From positions 186,001 through 250,000 of the forward strand of contig JAHCMI010000002.1 of assembly GCA_019192545.1 (NCBI GenBank): 64,000 nt of DNA. Reading direction: 5' to 3'. Made by a program: the position numbers and the translations under genes. A model generated the notes under the pieces. The model was not told where the DNA came from. It made no database searches and was given only the letters and a program-made list of their open reading frames with translations. The stretch's first letter is position 1; every line of letters begins with the position of its first letter. Source of the stretch: Rivularia sp. MS3 (GTDB lineage: Bacteria; Cyanobacteriota; Cyanobacteriia; Cyanobacteriales; Nostocaceae). Below are positions 54,651 through 64,000 of the stretch, in pieces.

Positions 54651-55289
54651 TTGCACTATATTTACCTTCACGGTTTTGCATCTAGCCCAAATTCTAATAA
54701 AGCTAAGTATATAGCCGAACGCTTCGCCGAAAATCAAATAAAACTAGAAATTCCTGACTTGAATTGTCAAGATTTTTATCACCTTACAGTTACACGTCAG
54801 TTGAAACAAGTGACTGCGAGTTTGGAAAAACAGTTGGAAGTAACTATTATTGGTTCAAGTTTAGGGGGTTTAACAGCAGCCCATATAGGAGAAAAATTTC
54901 TACAGGTTAAACGTCTGATATTACTAGCGCCTGCTTTTGAATTTTTGTCTCACTGGCTACCTACTTTTGATGCGGAAGTTATACAGCGTTGGCAAAAAGA
55001 AAAATACCTCATGGTTTATCATTATGGGCTAAAACAGGAACTTGCTTTAAGTTATAATTTTTTGCTCGACGCAAACCAATATCATCAAAAATGCTTGAAA
55101 CGTCCTATACCTACGCTTGTTTTACATGGACAACATGATGAAGTTATTCCTATCAAAGCCAGTCGAGATTACGTTAAACAACGTTACTGGGTAGATTTAA
55201 TAGAACTTAATAGCAATCATGCTCTAGAAAATGTGATGATAGATATTTGGCAGGCAATTGAAGATTTTTGTCAATTATCTCAGGTTTAA
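54651..55289 (+). CDS. YqiA-like alpha/beta hydrolase (esterase)
   Basis: A 212-residue protein. The start HYIYLHGFASSPNSNKAKYIAERF and the nucleophile elbow GSSLGG (Ser near residue 68), the acidic residue in LVLHGQHDEVIPI and the final His in NSNHALEN form a complete catalytic triad of the YqiA/YcfP branch. The natural ester is unknown. Translation starts at TTG 54651: no ATG or GTG is available upstream without a stop codon, and family proteins begin exactly here. No strong ribosome binding site is seen. Confidence 0.85.
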   Translation: MHYIYLHGFASSPNSNKAKYIAERFAENQIKLEIPDLNCQDFYHLTVTRQLKQVTASLEKQLEVTIIGSSLGGLTAAHIGEKFLQVKRLILLAPAFEFLSHWLPTFDAEVIQRWQKEKYLMVYHYGLKQELALSYNFLLDANQYHQKCLKRPIPTLVLHGQHDEVIPIKASRDYVKQRYWVDLIELNSNHALENVMIDIWQAIEDFCQLSQV

Positions 55290-55678
55290 CCAGAAACCTT
55301 TAATTAAAAAGTAGTTTAGCTAAAAATGCAGTATATAGAATATTTAATAAGATGTATTAAGTATTTATGATGATATTTTTGTGGTATATTTGTTTAAATT
55401 ATACAATTAATTAAATACTAATAAAACTTGCACCATTTTCCGCAAACCCGTTGAATTTTTAATTTTACGACGAAAAACCGATTTTTGAAGACCAACTGAA
55501 AAGATTGCATATGTAAAATATTACAAATGATAGTGAATAACGCATATCTAAATTAAATTAATAAAACATAAACAAATCTATTAACTAATAACTGAATATA
55601 AGATCCGTTTTGAAAACTTTGCAGTAAATCACAATAAATATCCCTATAATCGAGCAAAATTCAAAATATACAACTAAT
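55290..55678. other. Intergenic, no gene seen
   Basis: 389 very AT-rich bases between the esterase and hisC genes; the hisC promoter should lie here. No repeats were recognised. Confidence 0.5.
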
Positions 55679-56836
55679 ATGCTTCCTTTCTTACGTACCG
55701 ATTTAGTGGAATTAGCAGCTTACAAGCCCGAACTTGGGATTGGTGTAGCTTCTCAAATTTCAACATCCCCAACACAGTCAGATAAACTTGATGCTAATGA
55801 AAGTCCTGATGATTTACCTATTGATTTAAAAGAAAAGTTAGCTTGGACTTATAAAGAATTAATTCAAACTAATCGTTACCCAGATGGAGGACATTCTTTA
55901 CTTAAACAAGCAATTAGTGAATATATTAATGAATCTGCTAACATTTCTTCAAATGTTTTCGTAAGTAACAATATCTCCCTAGGGAATGGTTCCGATGAAC
56001 TAATCCGTTCAATTTTAATATCTACCTGTTTGGGAGGTAATGGTTCGGTGCTAATAGCTCAACCCACTTTTTCAATGTATGGGATTTTAGCTCAAGCTTT
56101 AGGTATACCTGTAGTATCAGTACCTAGAAATGCAGACAATTTTGAAATTGATTTACAAGCAGCCTCCGAAGCTGTAGCAAAAACTCAACACCCGCCTATC
56201 AGAACAATTTTTGTCGTTCACCCAAATTCTCCTACAGCTAATTGTTTAACAGTGGCAGAATTAGAATGGTTAAGAAGTTTACCAGAAGATATTTTAATTG
56301 TAATTGATGAAGCTTATTTTGAATTCAGTCAAAATACTCTAGCAAGTGAACTCTCTCAACATCCTAACTGGGTTATATTACGCACATTTTCTAAAGGTTT
56401 TCGCTTAGCAGCAATGCGCGTAGGCTACTCTATTTCTCATCCAGAAGTAACTGCTATCTTAGAAAAGGTTCGCCTACCATACAATCTTCCAAGTTTTTCA
56501 ATAGCTGCTGCATTAATAGCTATTCAAAACCGATCGCTTTTACTTGAGTCTGTTTCTCAAACAAACCAAGAGCGTTTAAAATTACTTAAAGATTTGTCTC
56601 AATATCCAGAATTACAAATATTTGAAAGTGCCGCTAATTTTGTTTTTCTACGCTTCAAAACGCAGGAGGGCAAAGAAATGAATACTGCTTTAACAAATCT
56701 TCATAAAGAACTGAAAAACTCAGGAACTTTAACACGTTTGACTGGTGGCGGATTAAGAATTACTGTAGGCTCTCCATCAGAAAATGCCCGTACTTTAGAG
56801 AGATTCCTTCATGCTTATAAAAATCTTGAGTTATAG
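55679..56836 (+). CDS. hisC: Histidinol-phosphate aminotransferase-like
   Basis: A 385-residue fold-type I PLP aminotransferase. The substrate-binding [10 protein letters not shown] and NRYPDGG, the PLP-stacking [11 protein letters not shown], the [10 protein letters not shown] with cofactor Asn, VIDEAYFEF with Asp, and the PLP Lys in [15 protein letters not shown] are all typical of HisC, which makes histidinol phosphate in histidine synthesis. Cyanobacteria carry several HisC paralogues, some of them aromatic aminotransferases, so specificity is not certain. Single gene; a minus-strand gene follows in convergent orientation. Confidence 0.88.
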   Translation: MLPFLRTDLVELAAYKPELGIGVASQISTSPTQSDKLDANESPDDLPIDLKEKLAWTYKELIQTNRYPDGGHSLLKQAISEYINESANISSNVFVSNNISLGNGSDELIRSILISTCLGGNGSVLIAQPTFSMYGILAQALGIPVVSVPRNADNFEIDLQAASEAVAKTQHPPIRTIFVVHPNSPTANCLTVAELEWLRSLPEDILIVIDEAYFEFSQNTLASELSQHPNWVILRTFSKGFRLAAMRVGYSISHPEVTAILEKVRLPYNLPSFSIAAALIAIQNRSLLLESVSQTNQERLKLLKDLSQYPELQIFESAANFVFLRFKTQEGKEMNTALTNLHKELKNSGTLTRLTGGGLRITVGSPSENARTLERFLHAYKNLEL

Positions 56837-56874
56837 CTATGAATAAATAGCGCTTCGTAAATTTATTTTCTCAA

Positions 56875-57423
56875 TTAAAGTTCTATTTCATTTCCTAAAC
56901 GTCGCACTATTGCTACTGTTTGTGGCAAAACTCCTACTAACATAGCAAAGGCCTCATCTGGTAGCTGAGTTACAACCTCTGGTGGAAAATATTGTTCAAA
57001 CTGGTCAAGAATTCTTTGAACTCGCTGTTGGGGAACTGGATTTTCAGTAATTTGCTTAATTAATCGAATCCACTGCCTTCTTATTAAATAAGATTTTTGG
57101 CGCTCATCGGAGGAACTCGTGCTTAGTAACATAGACGAAATGTTTCCTATTGGCAACACGTGAAGGCAATCTCGGTCATAATCACCACCAACAGCGGCTC
57201 CAGGACCGGCAAACTCTGCATGATAACCTTTAAAAAGTATTAGCCCATTGCGTCTACGACTATTGACCATAAAAACTTTTCCACTATGCAGTTTTGTCAG
57301 TAGATCTGAGCCATAAGATTGCTCAATTCCATCTGGCATCACAAGATAGTCAAGGAAACAAGTGTCAGGATAATAAGTTGATACCATAGCAGTTTGATAG
57401 CGTTGGTGCTTTTCGCTATCCAT
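56875..57423 (-). CDS. Conserved cyanobacterial hypothetical protein
   Basis: A 182-residue soluble protein. Its first half contains YYPDTCFLDYLVMPDGIEQSYGS and FAGPGAAVGGDYDRDCLHV with two Cys; the second half (SYLIRRQWIRLIKQITENPVP then RVQRILDQFEQYFPPEVVTQLP and AFAMLVGVLPQTVAIVRRLG) is helical. It looks like a real cyanobacterial protein, but I cannot place it in a family; a link to heterocyst-pattern proteins such as PatU was considered from the helical tail but is not supported. It is convergent with hisC, and 870 bases of gene-free DNA follow upstream. Confidence 0.65.
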   Translation of the reverse strand: MDSEKHQRYQTAMVSTYYPDTCFLDYLVMPDGIEQSYGSDLLTKLHSGKVFMVNSRRRNGLILFKGYHAEFAGPGAAVGGDYDRDCLHVLPIGNISSMLLSTSSSDERQKSYLIRRQWIRLIKQITENPVPQQRVQRILDQFEQYFPPEVVTQLPDEAFAMLVGVLPQTVAIVRRLGNEIEL

Positions 57424-58291
57424 CTTTTCTAAAAATTAAACAATAAAGGAACTTATTTGAACTTAAACAGGAAATAGGTCATCAAATCAATGAATACAGC
57501 TATTAGTGTCACTATTGCCTAAAGCTTTATTGTTCGGTTTAACTAAATTTAAATCAAAATAAATTAGATTAACCTATCGAGTAACCATATTTTATGTGAT
57601 TTGACTGGTTTTGTCTTCCAGTACAGGAATGTTTACTTAAAGTTTCTATAAAGATAGATATTTTATATACAAAGTTAGTGTAAGTCATTAATTAATTTCA
57701 CTGTAATTTCACGCTCATAGCTTGTAATACTTGATTTCAGATGAATTCACTATCTTAATGTTAATAAAATAAATTATGATAGCGGTTAGTAAAAAGAAAA
57801 TTTAGCTTAATAATATATTTTGCTAAATATATCCACAAAAATTAGCTTACTACAACTATCTCAACCAAATTTTAAAGAAAATATAAATATAATAGAGGAT
57901 TTGCTAAAGTTGTGGTGACTTTACATATTTACATTGCTCCTAAATGGTTTCCAGACTAGATATTAGCTATCTATTTTGATTAATTTCTACTAAATTTGTT
58001 ATATAGATGGCTAAGAAAATCTAATTTCATATATCTGTAGCTGAAAATGCCCAGCCAATTAAATTAAAATATCTTACCGAAGAAAAATACAAATAAATTT
58101 CATATCTAGACTTGATTATTTTTTGAACACATCAAATTCTTCACATATCCATCAACCACTATATAGAGAGCTAAATAAATTCCGACAACCATCTAACATT
58201 AGATAAAAACTTTGTCAATACTGTAATTTACACATTAGAAAGTTTTTTATATCGGAAATTAGCAATAGCTGATGCATCGTCAAAAGATTAT
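57424..58291. other. Intergenic, no gene seen
   Basis: About 870 bases of AT-rich DNA. No ORF with ribosome site, repeat family or stable palindrome was identified. It includes the promoter of the 56875-57423 gene. Confidence 0.5.
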
Positions 58292-58933
58292 TTAATAGTC
58301 TAAAAGATGTTTGTAGAGTAAAATTTGTCGCGAGCGTCTGAAGAAGAATGTATTCCAATTAGAATCAATTTGGTGCATCCGGTATCCTAATTTAAAATAA
58401 AGTTTTCGTGCTTGATGATTATTTTCTAAAACATGAAGATATAAATCTTTAAATCCCCAATCAATAGCAACTTTTTCACAATTAGTTAGCAATGCGCGGG
58501 CTGCTCCTTGTCTTCTATATTTCGGATGTACGGCTAAATTAGATAAATAAGCATAACTCTTTCGAGTACCCGCGTAAGTCCAAGCATCACCCAAACGCAC
58601 GCTTAATTCAACAGTTGCAACCAAATCCGAATTTGCTTTATTACTAGTATCAACAGCTACTAAACAAACATGATGAGGAGCAGAAGTTGCTAAACGATGT
58701 TTTAAGTCTTCATAAATACCTAAACGCATTAGCGGAAAAGCCCATCCCCATAAACCATCACGAGAATGAAAACTTTCGGCGATAATTTGAGCAATACTAT
58801 TCAAGTCGCTAACCGTACACATCCTTATTTGGAAGCCGCAATTCACTGGAGTATTGACTACCGCAACTGATTTTTGATGTGATGGAAGAGAAAGCCAAGG
58901 ATTCAAAGCAAGCCTACCGTTAAAGTTGTTCAT
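58292..58933 (-). CDS. GNAT family acetyltransferase
   Basis: A 213-residue protein. The acetyl-CoA motif is LAVHPKYRRQGAARALLTNCE (near residue 140), followed by LYLHVLENNHQARKLYFKLGY as motif B. The first ~40 residues (LALNPWLSLPSHQKSVAV) extend beyond the usual domain. The pattern AYLSNLAVHPKYRRQG is typical of the plastid/cyanobacterial GNAT group, whose plant members acetylate proteins in the chloroplast. The acceptor here is unknown. It is separated from neighbours by large non-coding gaps on both sides. Confidence 0.87.
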   Translation of the reverse strand: MNNFNGRLALNPWLSLPSHQKSVAVVNTPVNCGFQIRMCTVSDLNSIAQIIAESFHSRDGLWGWAFPLMRLGIYEDLKHRLATSAPHHVCLVAVDTSNKANSDLVATVELSVRLGDAWTYAGTRKSYAYLSNLAVHPKYRRQGAARALLTNCEKVAIDWGFKDLYLHVLENNHQARKLYFKLGYRMHQIDSNWNTFFFRRSRQILLYKHLLDY

Positions 58934-60377
58934 TGAAAATATTAGTCAAATCTAGTAAAATACCATTTGTCTGAACGTAAAAACTCTATTTTTTGAGAAA
59001 ACTTAAAAATATGAGTTTGTCATGGAATATGTTTTACATATCTAATTTAATAAACAATTATAAAAACAAACGTAAAGATGGGAAACCAAAAAATTTGATT
59101 AATTTATATCTTGACTCTACTCGATACATAAGTTTATATTTTGTTTGAATTGTATCTGTTTTGTCTTGCATAGAACCTCCTGCGGTTCAAACTTTGTACT
59201 AACTATATAAACAGAATTAAAAATCATAGGTTTTAAGTAACAACACGGATAGCGAGATTAGTTAATAAGACAAAAAACTATCTTCAGTTCACCTGGAAAA
59301 AACTTAAAAGCATTCGGGCTGCATTCGTGATATTCTGCAATACTTATATTTCTAACCTAATCTTTTGTAAAACAAATTAGTTTATTTTAGGCTTGTAATA
59401 GGTATTCTTTTACCTCCAGAATATTGATAGTAACAAGTTATTTATTAGATATCGAGTTTTTCGATCTAGACTTTGCCGTGAAAGTACTTCATCTTCCATG
59501 ATTGAATTGCTTGGGATTCTCTAATGGTCTGTCTTATTAATTTTGAAGAATTTTAATATTCTTGAAAGCCTTAATATGTATAGCATACAGGTTTAATAAA
59601 AACTAGTAAAACTAATAAGGCAAAGCACTAGTAATCAATTAAGTCAATAAAGCAACGGTAATTTTATTTTGGTGACTAGCTATAAGAAACTCCTTTTTCT
59701 CACCCGGCGATTTTTAGTTAAAGAAGTAGTGGTTGAGAGCTTCATTTGAATAATAAAGTACAACGTACAACATGAGGAATAAACATTCTAATCTATGTTT
59801 AATGTCTTTTGTTCCCATGATGGTCATTTATCAAGCAGACTGAGTTACGAAATCGCTTGTGATTGATAAAATAGCAGTCTATCTAATAAAATTATAAGTT
59901 TAGACTCATCTACTACTGTCATTAATTGTTATATTTTAGACCGAACTTGCGAGACATATTAAGTAATAAGACTGATGAAAAATGATGGCTATGAATAAAA
60001 ATTACTTTCAGATGTTAGTGTTGGTGCTAACTCGGGAAAACTATTAAAACAGATGCTGGGTAGATAAATTCAACCAATGTTGACAAATGTACGTTTAATT
60101 AAAAAAATCCTGGTGTGGATGAAGAAAAAAATGGCTATAAGATATCTAGTTTTAACAACTGAAACTGAGTATGAAGCAGATTAAGGGCATCATCACAAGG
60201 TTGATGGCGATCGTGTAAGCCAAGTCTAGACTTAGGAATTTAATACCAAGAGTTTGCTTTAAACTAAGCTATTGCCAGTTGCATTTTAAATATTGTGCCA
60301 TTAAATCGAATGTTAAAACATTCTTACCTAACTAAATTGTTTATCCGACTGCCGTTACTACTTCATGGAAGCGGTGC
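58934..60377. other. 1.4-kb gene-poor region upstream of the cyclase gene
   Basis: No ORF above 40 codons with supporting signals. A small hairpin GAACCTCCTGCGGTTC lies at 59173-59188. An unsupported 35-codon frame (60077-60184) ends 193 bases ahead of the cyclase gene. The length suggests a long leader, unrecognised small RNAs, or decayed genes. Confidence 0.5.
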
Positions 60378-63300
60378 ATGAAATCTCAAGTAAACAGAAA
60401 GCCAAAAATACTGGTTGTTGATGATGAACCCGACAACCTCGATCTGCTATACCGTACCTTTTACCGAGAATATAAGGTGCTACGAGCTACAAGTGGCCCT
60501 GCTGCATTAGAATTATTAGCCAAAGAAGGAGATATATCAGTAATTATCTCCGACCAACGAATGCCGATGATGAGTGGTACAGAATTTCTAAGCCTAACAG
60601 CTACTCAGTACCCAGATATTATCCGGATTATTTTAACTGGCTACACTGATGTTGAAGACTTAGTGGAAGCCATAAACGCTGGCAAGGTTTTCAAATATGT
60701 AACGAAACCTTGGGAAGCAGAGGAACTCAAAGCAGTAGTGCGCCAAGCATTAGATACTCATAATGTTCTCAAAGCGCGTACCTACGAATTAACCCGTACA
60801 TTACGTCAAGAATCGCTGCTCAACTCTCTTACTAATACCATTCGCAGCGCCTTGGATTATCGGCAAATTCTGCAAGCAATTGTAGATAATGTAGGTAATA
60901 TGTTGGAGGTAGATGTATGCCTTTTACGTCCTTTCCAAAATGGACATTTAATCGATGAAGGTTTTATTTATCAAAAAAATCTTGAAGAAGCAGAATTACC
61001 TGGTTCTCAAAACGATGAAAATGAATTAATTTCAGCCATATTGCCTGCATCTAACGAACTATTAGCCCACACCGTATGGGAAACTCGTGAGGTAATGGTA
61101 ATTTTTGATGCAGCAACGGATGAGCGGGTTCAAGGAAACACTCCCGAGGAAAGCGATCGCGCTCTCACCTTCAAAAATGCTCAAATTTGTTCTAGCTTGG
61201 TTGTGCCGCTGATTTGCCAACAAGAGTTAATGGCTGTACTAGCACTGCATCAAGCCAAAGAGTCACGTGAGTGGGAAGAAGATGATGTGCAGTTGGTAGC
61301 AATGGTGGCGAATCAAGCAGCATTAGCTTTATCTCAAGCCCATGCTTACGAGCAGGTACATGCTCTCGCCCAGAGGGAAGTATTAATTAATACTATAACT
61401 AGTGCGATTCGTTCTAGCTTAGATCCTCAAGAAATCTTTGCCGCTATTACCCAACAACTCGGACAAGCTTTGCAGGTAGATGGATGCATTTTATCTTTAT
61501 GGACTGCTGAGGATGAGTTTGTAGAATGTGTTGGTTTGTATGATAGTTCTGTGGTAGAGGCGAAAACTCATTCAAACGGTAAAGTTAGATTAAATACTCA
61601 TCAATTACCTCAGTTTTTGGCACCGATTAGTGGAAACCAAATATTGCAACAGATTTTGCAAACTCAAGAACCGGTAATTGTGAATAATCTTAACGATTAC
61701 TCAAATGAAGTGAAAAGTTTTGACTTACCTTCAAAAATGGCTACTCGTTCGTTGATGGTAGTTCCATTACTTGCCGATGGAAAAATTATCGGCAGTATTA
61801 CTTTGAGACAGAGTACAAAGAAACGCCATTGGTTGAAATCAGAAATAGAGTTAGCTGTATCTGTTGCAGTTCAAGCCGCTCTTGCAGTTCAGCAGTCTCG
61901 ACTTTATCAACAAACACGCGAACAAGCCGAACGATTGCTGGAATTAGATAGGCAAAAAACCGAATTTTTCCAAAATATTTCTCATGAGTTTCGCACTCCG
62001 ATAACTTTAATTCAAGGTCCTTTAGAATCGGCAGTTAGCAGTGGTGAAGGATTATCTCACGAACAAAGTAATATTGCTTTGCGTAATTCCAGACGTTTGT
62101 TAAGACTAGTAAATCAATTATTGGATCTACAGCGTTTGGATGCCCGAAGAATGCAGCCAAGTTTCCGCAAGTGCGATTTAGTTGAATTTGTGAGTCAAAT
62201 TGTTGAGTCTTTTCGTCCTTACTGCGAGAAAAAACAATTAAATCTGCTTACAGATTTAGAAGATTGTCCTGCGGTTTATTTAGATGTAGAAAAATTCGAT
62301 AAGGTAGTTTATAACCTGCTATCGAATGCCATGAAATTTACTCCTCAAAACGGTAATATTACTGTTAGAGTGCAGTATACAGGTTCGGATTGTGTCTTGC
62401 AGATAGAAGATACAGGTATTGGTATTGCCAAAGAGGAAATCCCTCATTTGTTTGAACGTTTTCGACAAGCTGAAGGTTCAGAAAATCGTTCTTATGAGGG
62501 AACGGGTTTAGGTTTAGCTTTAGTTAAAGAACTCGTAGAAATTCACGGAGGAAAAGTTACAGTTGATTCTGTATACGAAAGCGGTACTACCTTTACGATA
62601 TATCTTCAGCCAGGAAGCGCTCATTTAGATGCCTCACAAGTAGTAGAAACTGTAGCCCAAGTAAATGTTAGTCGTGCTGCTGTAGAGCTAGCCGATTTAG
62701 AATTAATAGAATCAACAGATACTTGTAGCACTGATAATATCCCAGCAGAGTTGCTATCTAATAGTGTTGAATCTCCAGATTTGAAAACAGGAAAAGGACA
62801 GTTAGTTCTGGTTGTAGATGACAATCCGGATATGCGAGCTTATGTATCTAGCATTCTTGGCGCTAACGGCTATCAAGTACAAACAGCCCGGAATGGTTCG
62901 GAAGGTTTTAATATAGCTAAAGAATTTCAGCCTAATCTAATCGTTACAGATTTAATGATGCCTGTAGTAACGGGATTAGAAATGATTCGGATTATACGCT
63001 CGGAGGAAAAGCTTAAAGGGATACCAATTATCCTGCTTACTGCTAAAGTCGATGAAGATACTCGTATTGAAGGAACTGAAAAAGGTGCTGATGCTTATTT
63101 AGCTAAACCGTTTAATGATAGAGAACTTTTAGCAGAAGCAAGAAACCTTTTAGCGTTAAAAGAAAACGAACGTAAAGTAAAGGAATTGAATACCTATCTT
63201 ACAGAATCTGTACTTCAGCGATTTTTACCTCCCGTTTTGGTTCAGAAAGCTCAAAAAGGTGAATTGGTTTTAGATTTACGTCCAGAGCCGCGTTTAATTA

Positions 63301-63884
63301 CGGTTTTATTCAGCGATATCGTTGGTTTTACTCAATTATCGAATACTTTAAGGTCGCGAAAAGTAGCAGAATTGCTTAATGAATATTTAGAAGCGATGAC
63401 AAAAGCTGTGTTTGATAATGGCGGAACTGTAGATAAATTTATGGGAGATGCTATTTTGGCTTTATATGGCGCACCAGAAGAACTGACACCCAACGAACAG
63501 GTTCGTCGAGCTGTAAATACTTCTAGAGCAATGTTAAGCGCTCTTTCCGAGCTAAACGAACGCTGGCGATCGCAAGGAATTTTTGATAGCGATGGACGCA
63601 GTGGACTTCAGTTTCGCTGTGGTATTCATCAAGGTACGGCAGTGGTGGGAATGTTTGGAAGTTCCGAACGTGCTGACTATACGGCAATTGGTCCATCTGT
63701 AAATATTGCTTCTCGCTTGCAAGGTGCTGCTGACCCTGGTAGTATTCTTGTCTCTGCTGCTGTTGCTGATTATTTGGAGGAAGAAGAAATTATTAAAGGT
63801 AAACCGTTAGAGTTAAAGGGAATAGATGAAACAGTTTTAACTTTCGCTGTGACTTCAGAGTTGGTTGCCCGCTCGTTAGAATAG
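60378..63884 (+). CDS. cyaC: CyaC-like hybrid sensor kinase/adenylyl cyclase
   Basis: A 1168-residue cytoplasmic multidomain protein. Receiver 1 (10-130, Asp59 in IISDQRMP) is followed by two GAF domains (~155-320, ~340-505), a HisKA domain with His536 in NISHEFRTP, HATPase_c (NLLSNAMKFTP, DTGIGI, GTGLGLAL), receiver 2 (Asp858 in VTDLMMP) and a class III cyclase domain (~965-1160). The cyclase has metal ligands Asp980 (FSDIVGFT) and Asp1024 with Lys1020 in VDKFMGDA and the later NIASRL, pointing to ATP rather than GTP. It should turn a phosphorelay signal into cAMP, as Anabaena CyaC does. The ATG at 60378 gives a complete first receiver. Confidence 0.9.
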   Translation: MKSQVNRKPKILVVDDEPDNLDLLYRTFYREYKVLRATSGPAALELLAKEGDISVIISDQRMPMMSGTEFLSLTATQYPDIIRIILTGYTDVEDLVEAINAGKVFKYVTKPWEAEELKAVVRQALDTHNVLKARTYELTRTLRQESLLNSLTNTIRSALDYRQILQAIVDNVGNMLEVDVCLLRPFQNGHLIDEGFIYQKNLEEAELPGSQNDENELISAILPASNELLAHTVWETREVMVIFDAATDERVQGNTPEESDRALTFKNAQICSSLVVPLICQQELMAVLALHQAKESREWEEDDVQLVAMVANQAALALSQAHAYEQVHALAQREVLINTITSAIRSSLDPQEIFAAITQQLGQALQVDGCILSLWTAEDEFVECVGLYDSSVVEAKTHSNGKVRLNTHQLPQFLAPISGNQILQQILQTQEPVIVNNLNDYSNEVKSFDLPSKMATRSLMVVPLLADGKIIGSITLRQSTKKRHWLKSEIELAVSVAVQAALAVQQSRLYQQTREQAERLLELDRQKTEFFQNISHEFRTPITLIQGPLESAVSSGEGLSHEQSNIALRNSRRLLRLVNQLLDLQRLDARRMQPSFRKCDLVEFVSQIVESFRPYCEKKQLNLLTDLEDCPAVYLDVEKFDKVVYNLLSNAMKFTPQNGNITVRVQYTGSDCVLQIEDTGIGIAKEEIPHLFERFRQAEGSENRSYEGTGLGLALVKELVEIHGGKVTVDSVYESGTTFTIYLQPGSAHLDASQVVETVAQVNVSRAAVELADLELIESTDTCSTDNIPAELLSNSVESPDLKTGKGQLVLVVDDNPDMRAYVSSILGANGYQVQTARNGSEGFNIAKEFQPNLIVTDLMMPVVTGLEMIRIIRSEEKLKGIPIILLTAKVDEDTRIEGTEKGADAYLAKPFNDRELLAEARNLLALKENERKVKELNTYLTESVLQRFLPPVLVQKAQKGELVLDLRPEPRLITVLFSDIVGFTQLSNTLRSRKVAELLNEYLEAMTKAVFDNGGTVDKFMGDAILALYGAPEELTPNEQVRRAVNTSRAMLSALSELNERWRSQGIFDSDGRSGLQFRCGIHQGTAVVGMFGSSERADYTAIGPSVNIASRLQGAADPGSILVSAAVADYLEEEEIIKGKPLELKGIDETVLTFAVTSELVARSLE

Positions 63885-64000
63885 CAAATAGTTATTTTTC
63901 GGGATAGCCAAAAACAACTAGTATACCTTTTTAATAACGGTACGATTAAATAAGAACTTCCGCTGTCCTACCGATTTTAATATAGATATATGACACAATC
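63885..64000. other. Window end
   Basis: Non-coding up to 63989. An ATG at 63990 (ATGACACAATC) could be the start of the next + strand gene, but only 11 bases are visible. Confidence 0.3.

Noticed and set aside
56875-57423. Assignment as heterocyst protein (PatU/HetP type)
   Set aside because: The helical C-terminal half gave a vague resemblance, but no diagnostic motif could be named, so it is left as hypothetical.
60077-60184. A 35-codon frame (MLTNVRLIKKILVW...) upstream of the cyclase gene
   Set aside because: No ribosome binding site and basic, biased composition; retained only as a note in the intergenic entry.

Overview
The window is chromosomal DNA of a filamentous, very probably heterocyst-forming cyanobacterium (order Nostocales). 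The evidence is an allophycocyanin alpha-B gene (apcD), a CYP110-type cytochrome P450, an Rre1/Ycf29-type response regulator, a CyaC-type hybrid adenylyl cyclase, a CIRCE-controlled groESL operon ending in the cyanobacterial GroEL1 tail (DFDY), scattered HIP1 octamers (GCGATCGC), and abundant heptameric STRR repeats. The DNA is AT-rich by eye. I see no rRNA, tRNA, CRISPR array, intact insertion sequence or prophage.

Layout. 1-3.9 kb: tail of a molybdopterin oxidoreductase, a fatty/apocarotenal-type aldehyde dehydrogenase and a receiver-histidine kinase. 4-11.3 kb: a urease locus (ureD-ureA-ureB ... ureC, minus strand) in which about 4 kb of accessory genes (GxxExxY protein, unknown protein, Uma2 nuclease, HicAB, methyltransferase-HIT fusion, cupin) separate ureB from ureC. 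Copies of one short repeat family border most of these genes. 11.5-23 kb: methyltransferases, a radical SAM protein, the P450, a SMI1/KNR4 protein, a MerR-ClpN fusion regulator, a P-loop kinase, a GNAT, an AraC-GyrI regulator and an AbrB/Doc toxin-antitoxin pair. 23-28.6 kb: an RND efflux pump and adaptor with a divergent PadR regulator. 28.6-32.2 kb: an accessory island with a DUF433/truncated DUF5615 pair and a tight minus-strand string SMI1x2, MntA, HepT, SMI1, unknown. 32.6-36.5 kb: groES-groEL with CIRCE and terminator, then a long structured non-coding region and rre1.

36.7-40 kb: sulfate uptake (sbpA, cysT, cysW; no cysA here). 40.4-44.3 kb: DUF99, M28 peptidase, a TrpF paralogue with a replaced C-terminus, and a DUF6745 protein. 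44.7-50.3 kb: housekeeping genes (asnS, rlmD), small cyanobacterial proteins, an RsbW-like kinase and apcD. 51.6-56.8 kb: two tandem glutathione-reductase-type flavoenzymes with different predicted cofactor preference, an esterase and hisC. 57-64 kb: gene-poor DNA ending in the large cyaC-like gene.

At least five families of short interspersed repeats (here called A to E) account for much of the intergenic DNA. In several places they reach into genes, supplying stop codons, N-terminal codons or inserted low-complexity segments. The most unusual items are the split urease operon, the SMI1/MntA-HepT string flanked by near-identical direct repeats, the MerR-ClpN fusion, the structured region upstream of rre1, the NADH-type/NADPH-type glutathione-reductase pair and a 24-codon Cys-containing small ORF downstream of apcD. 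All assignments come from reading the sequence; no database search was run.
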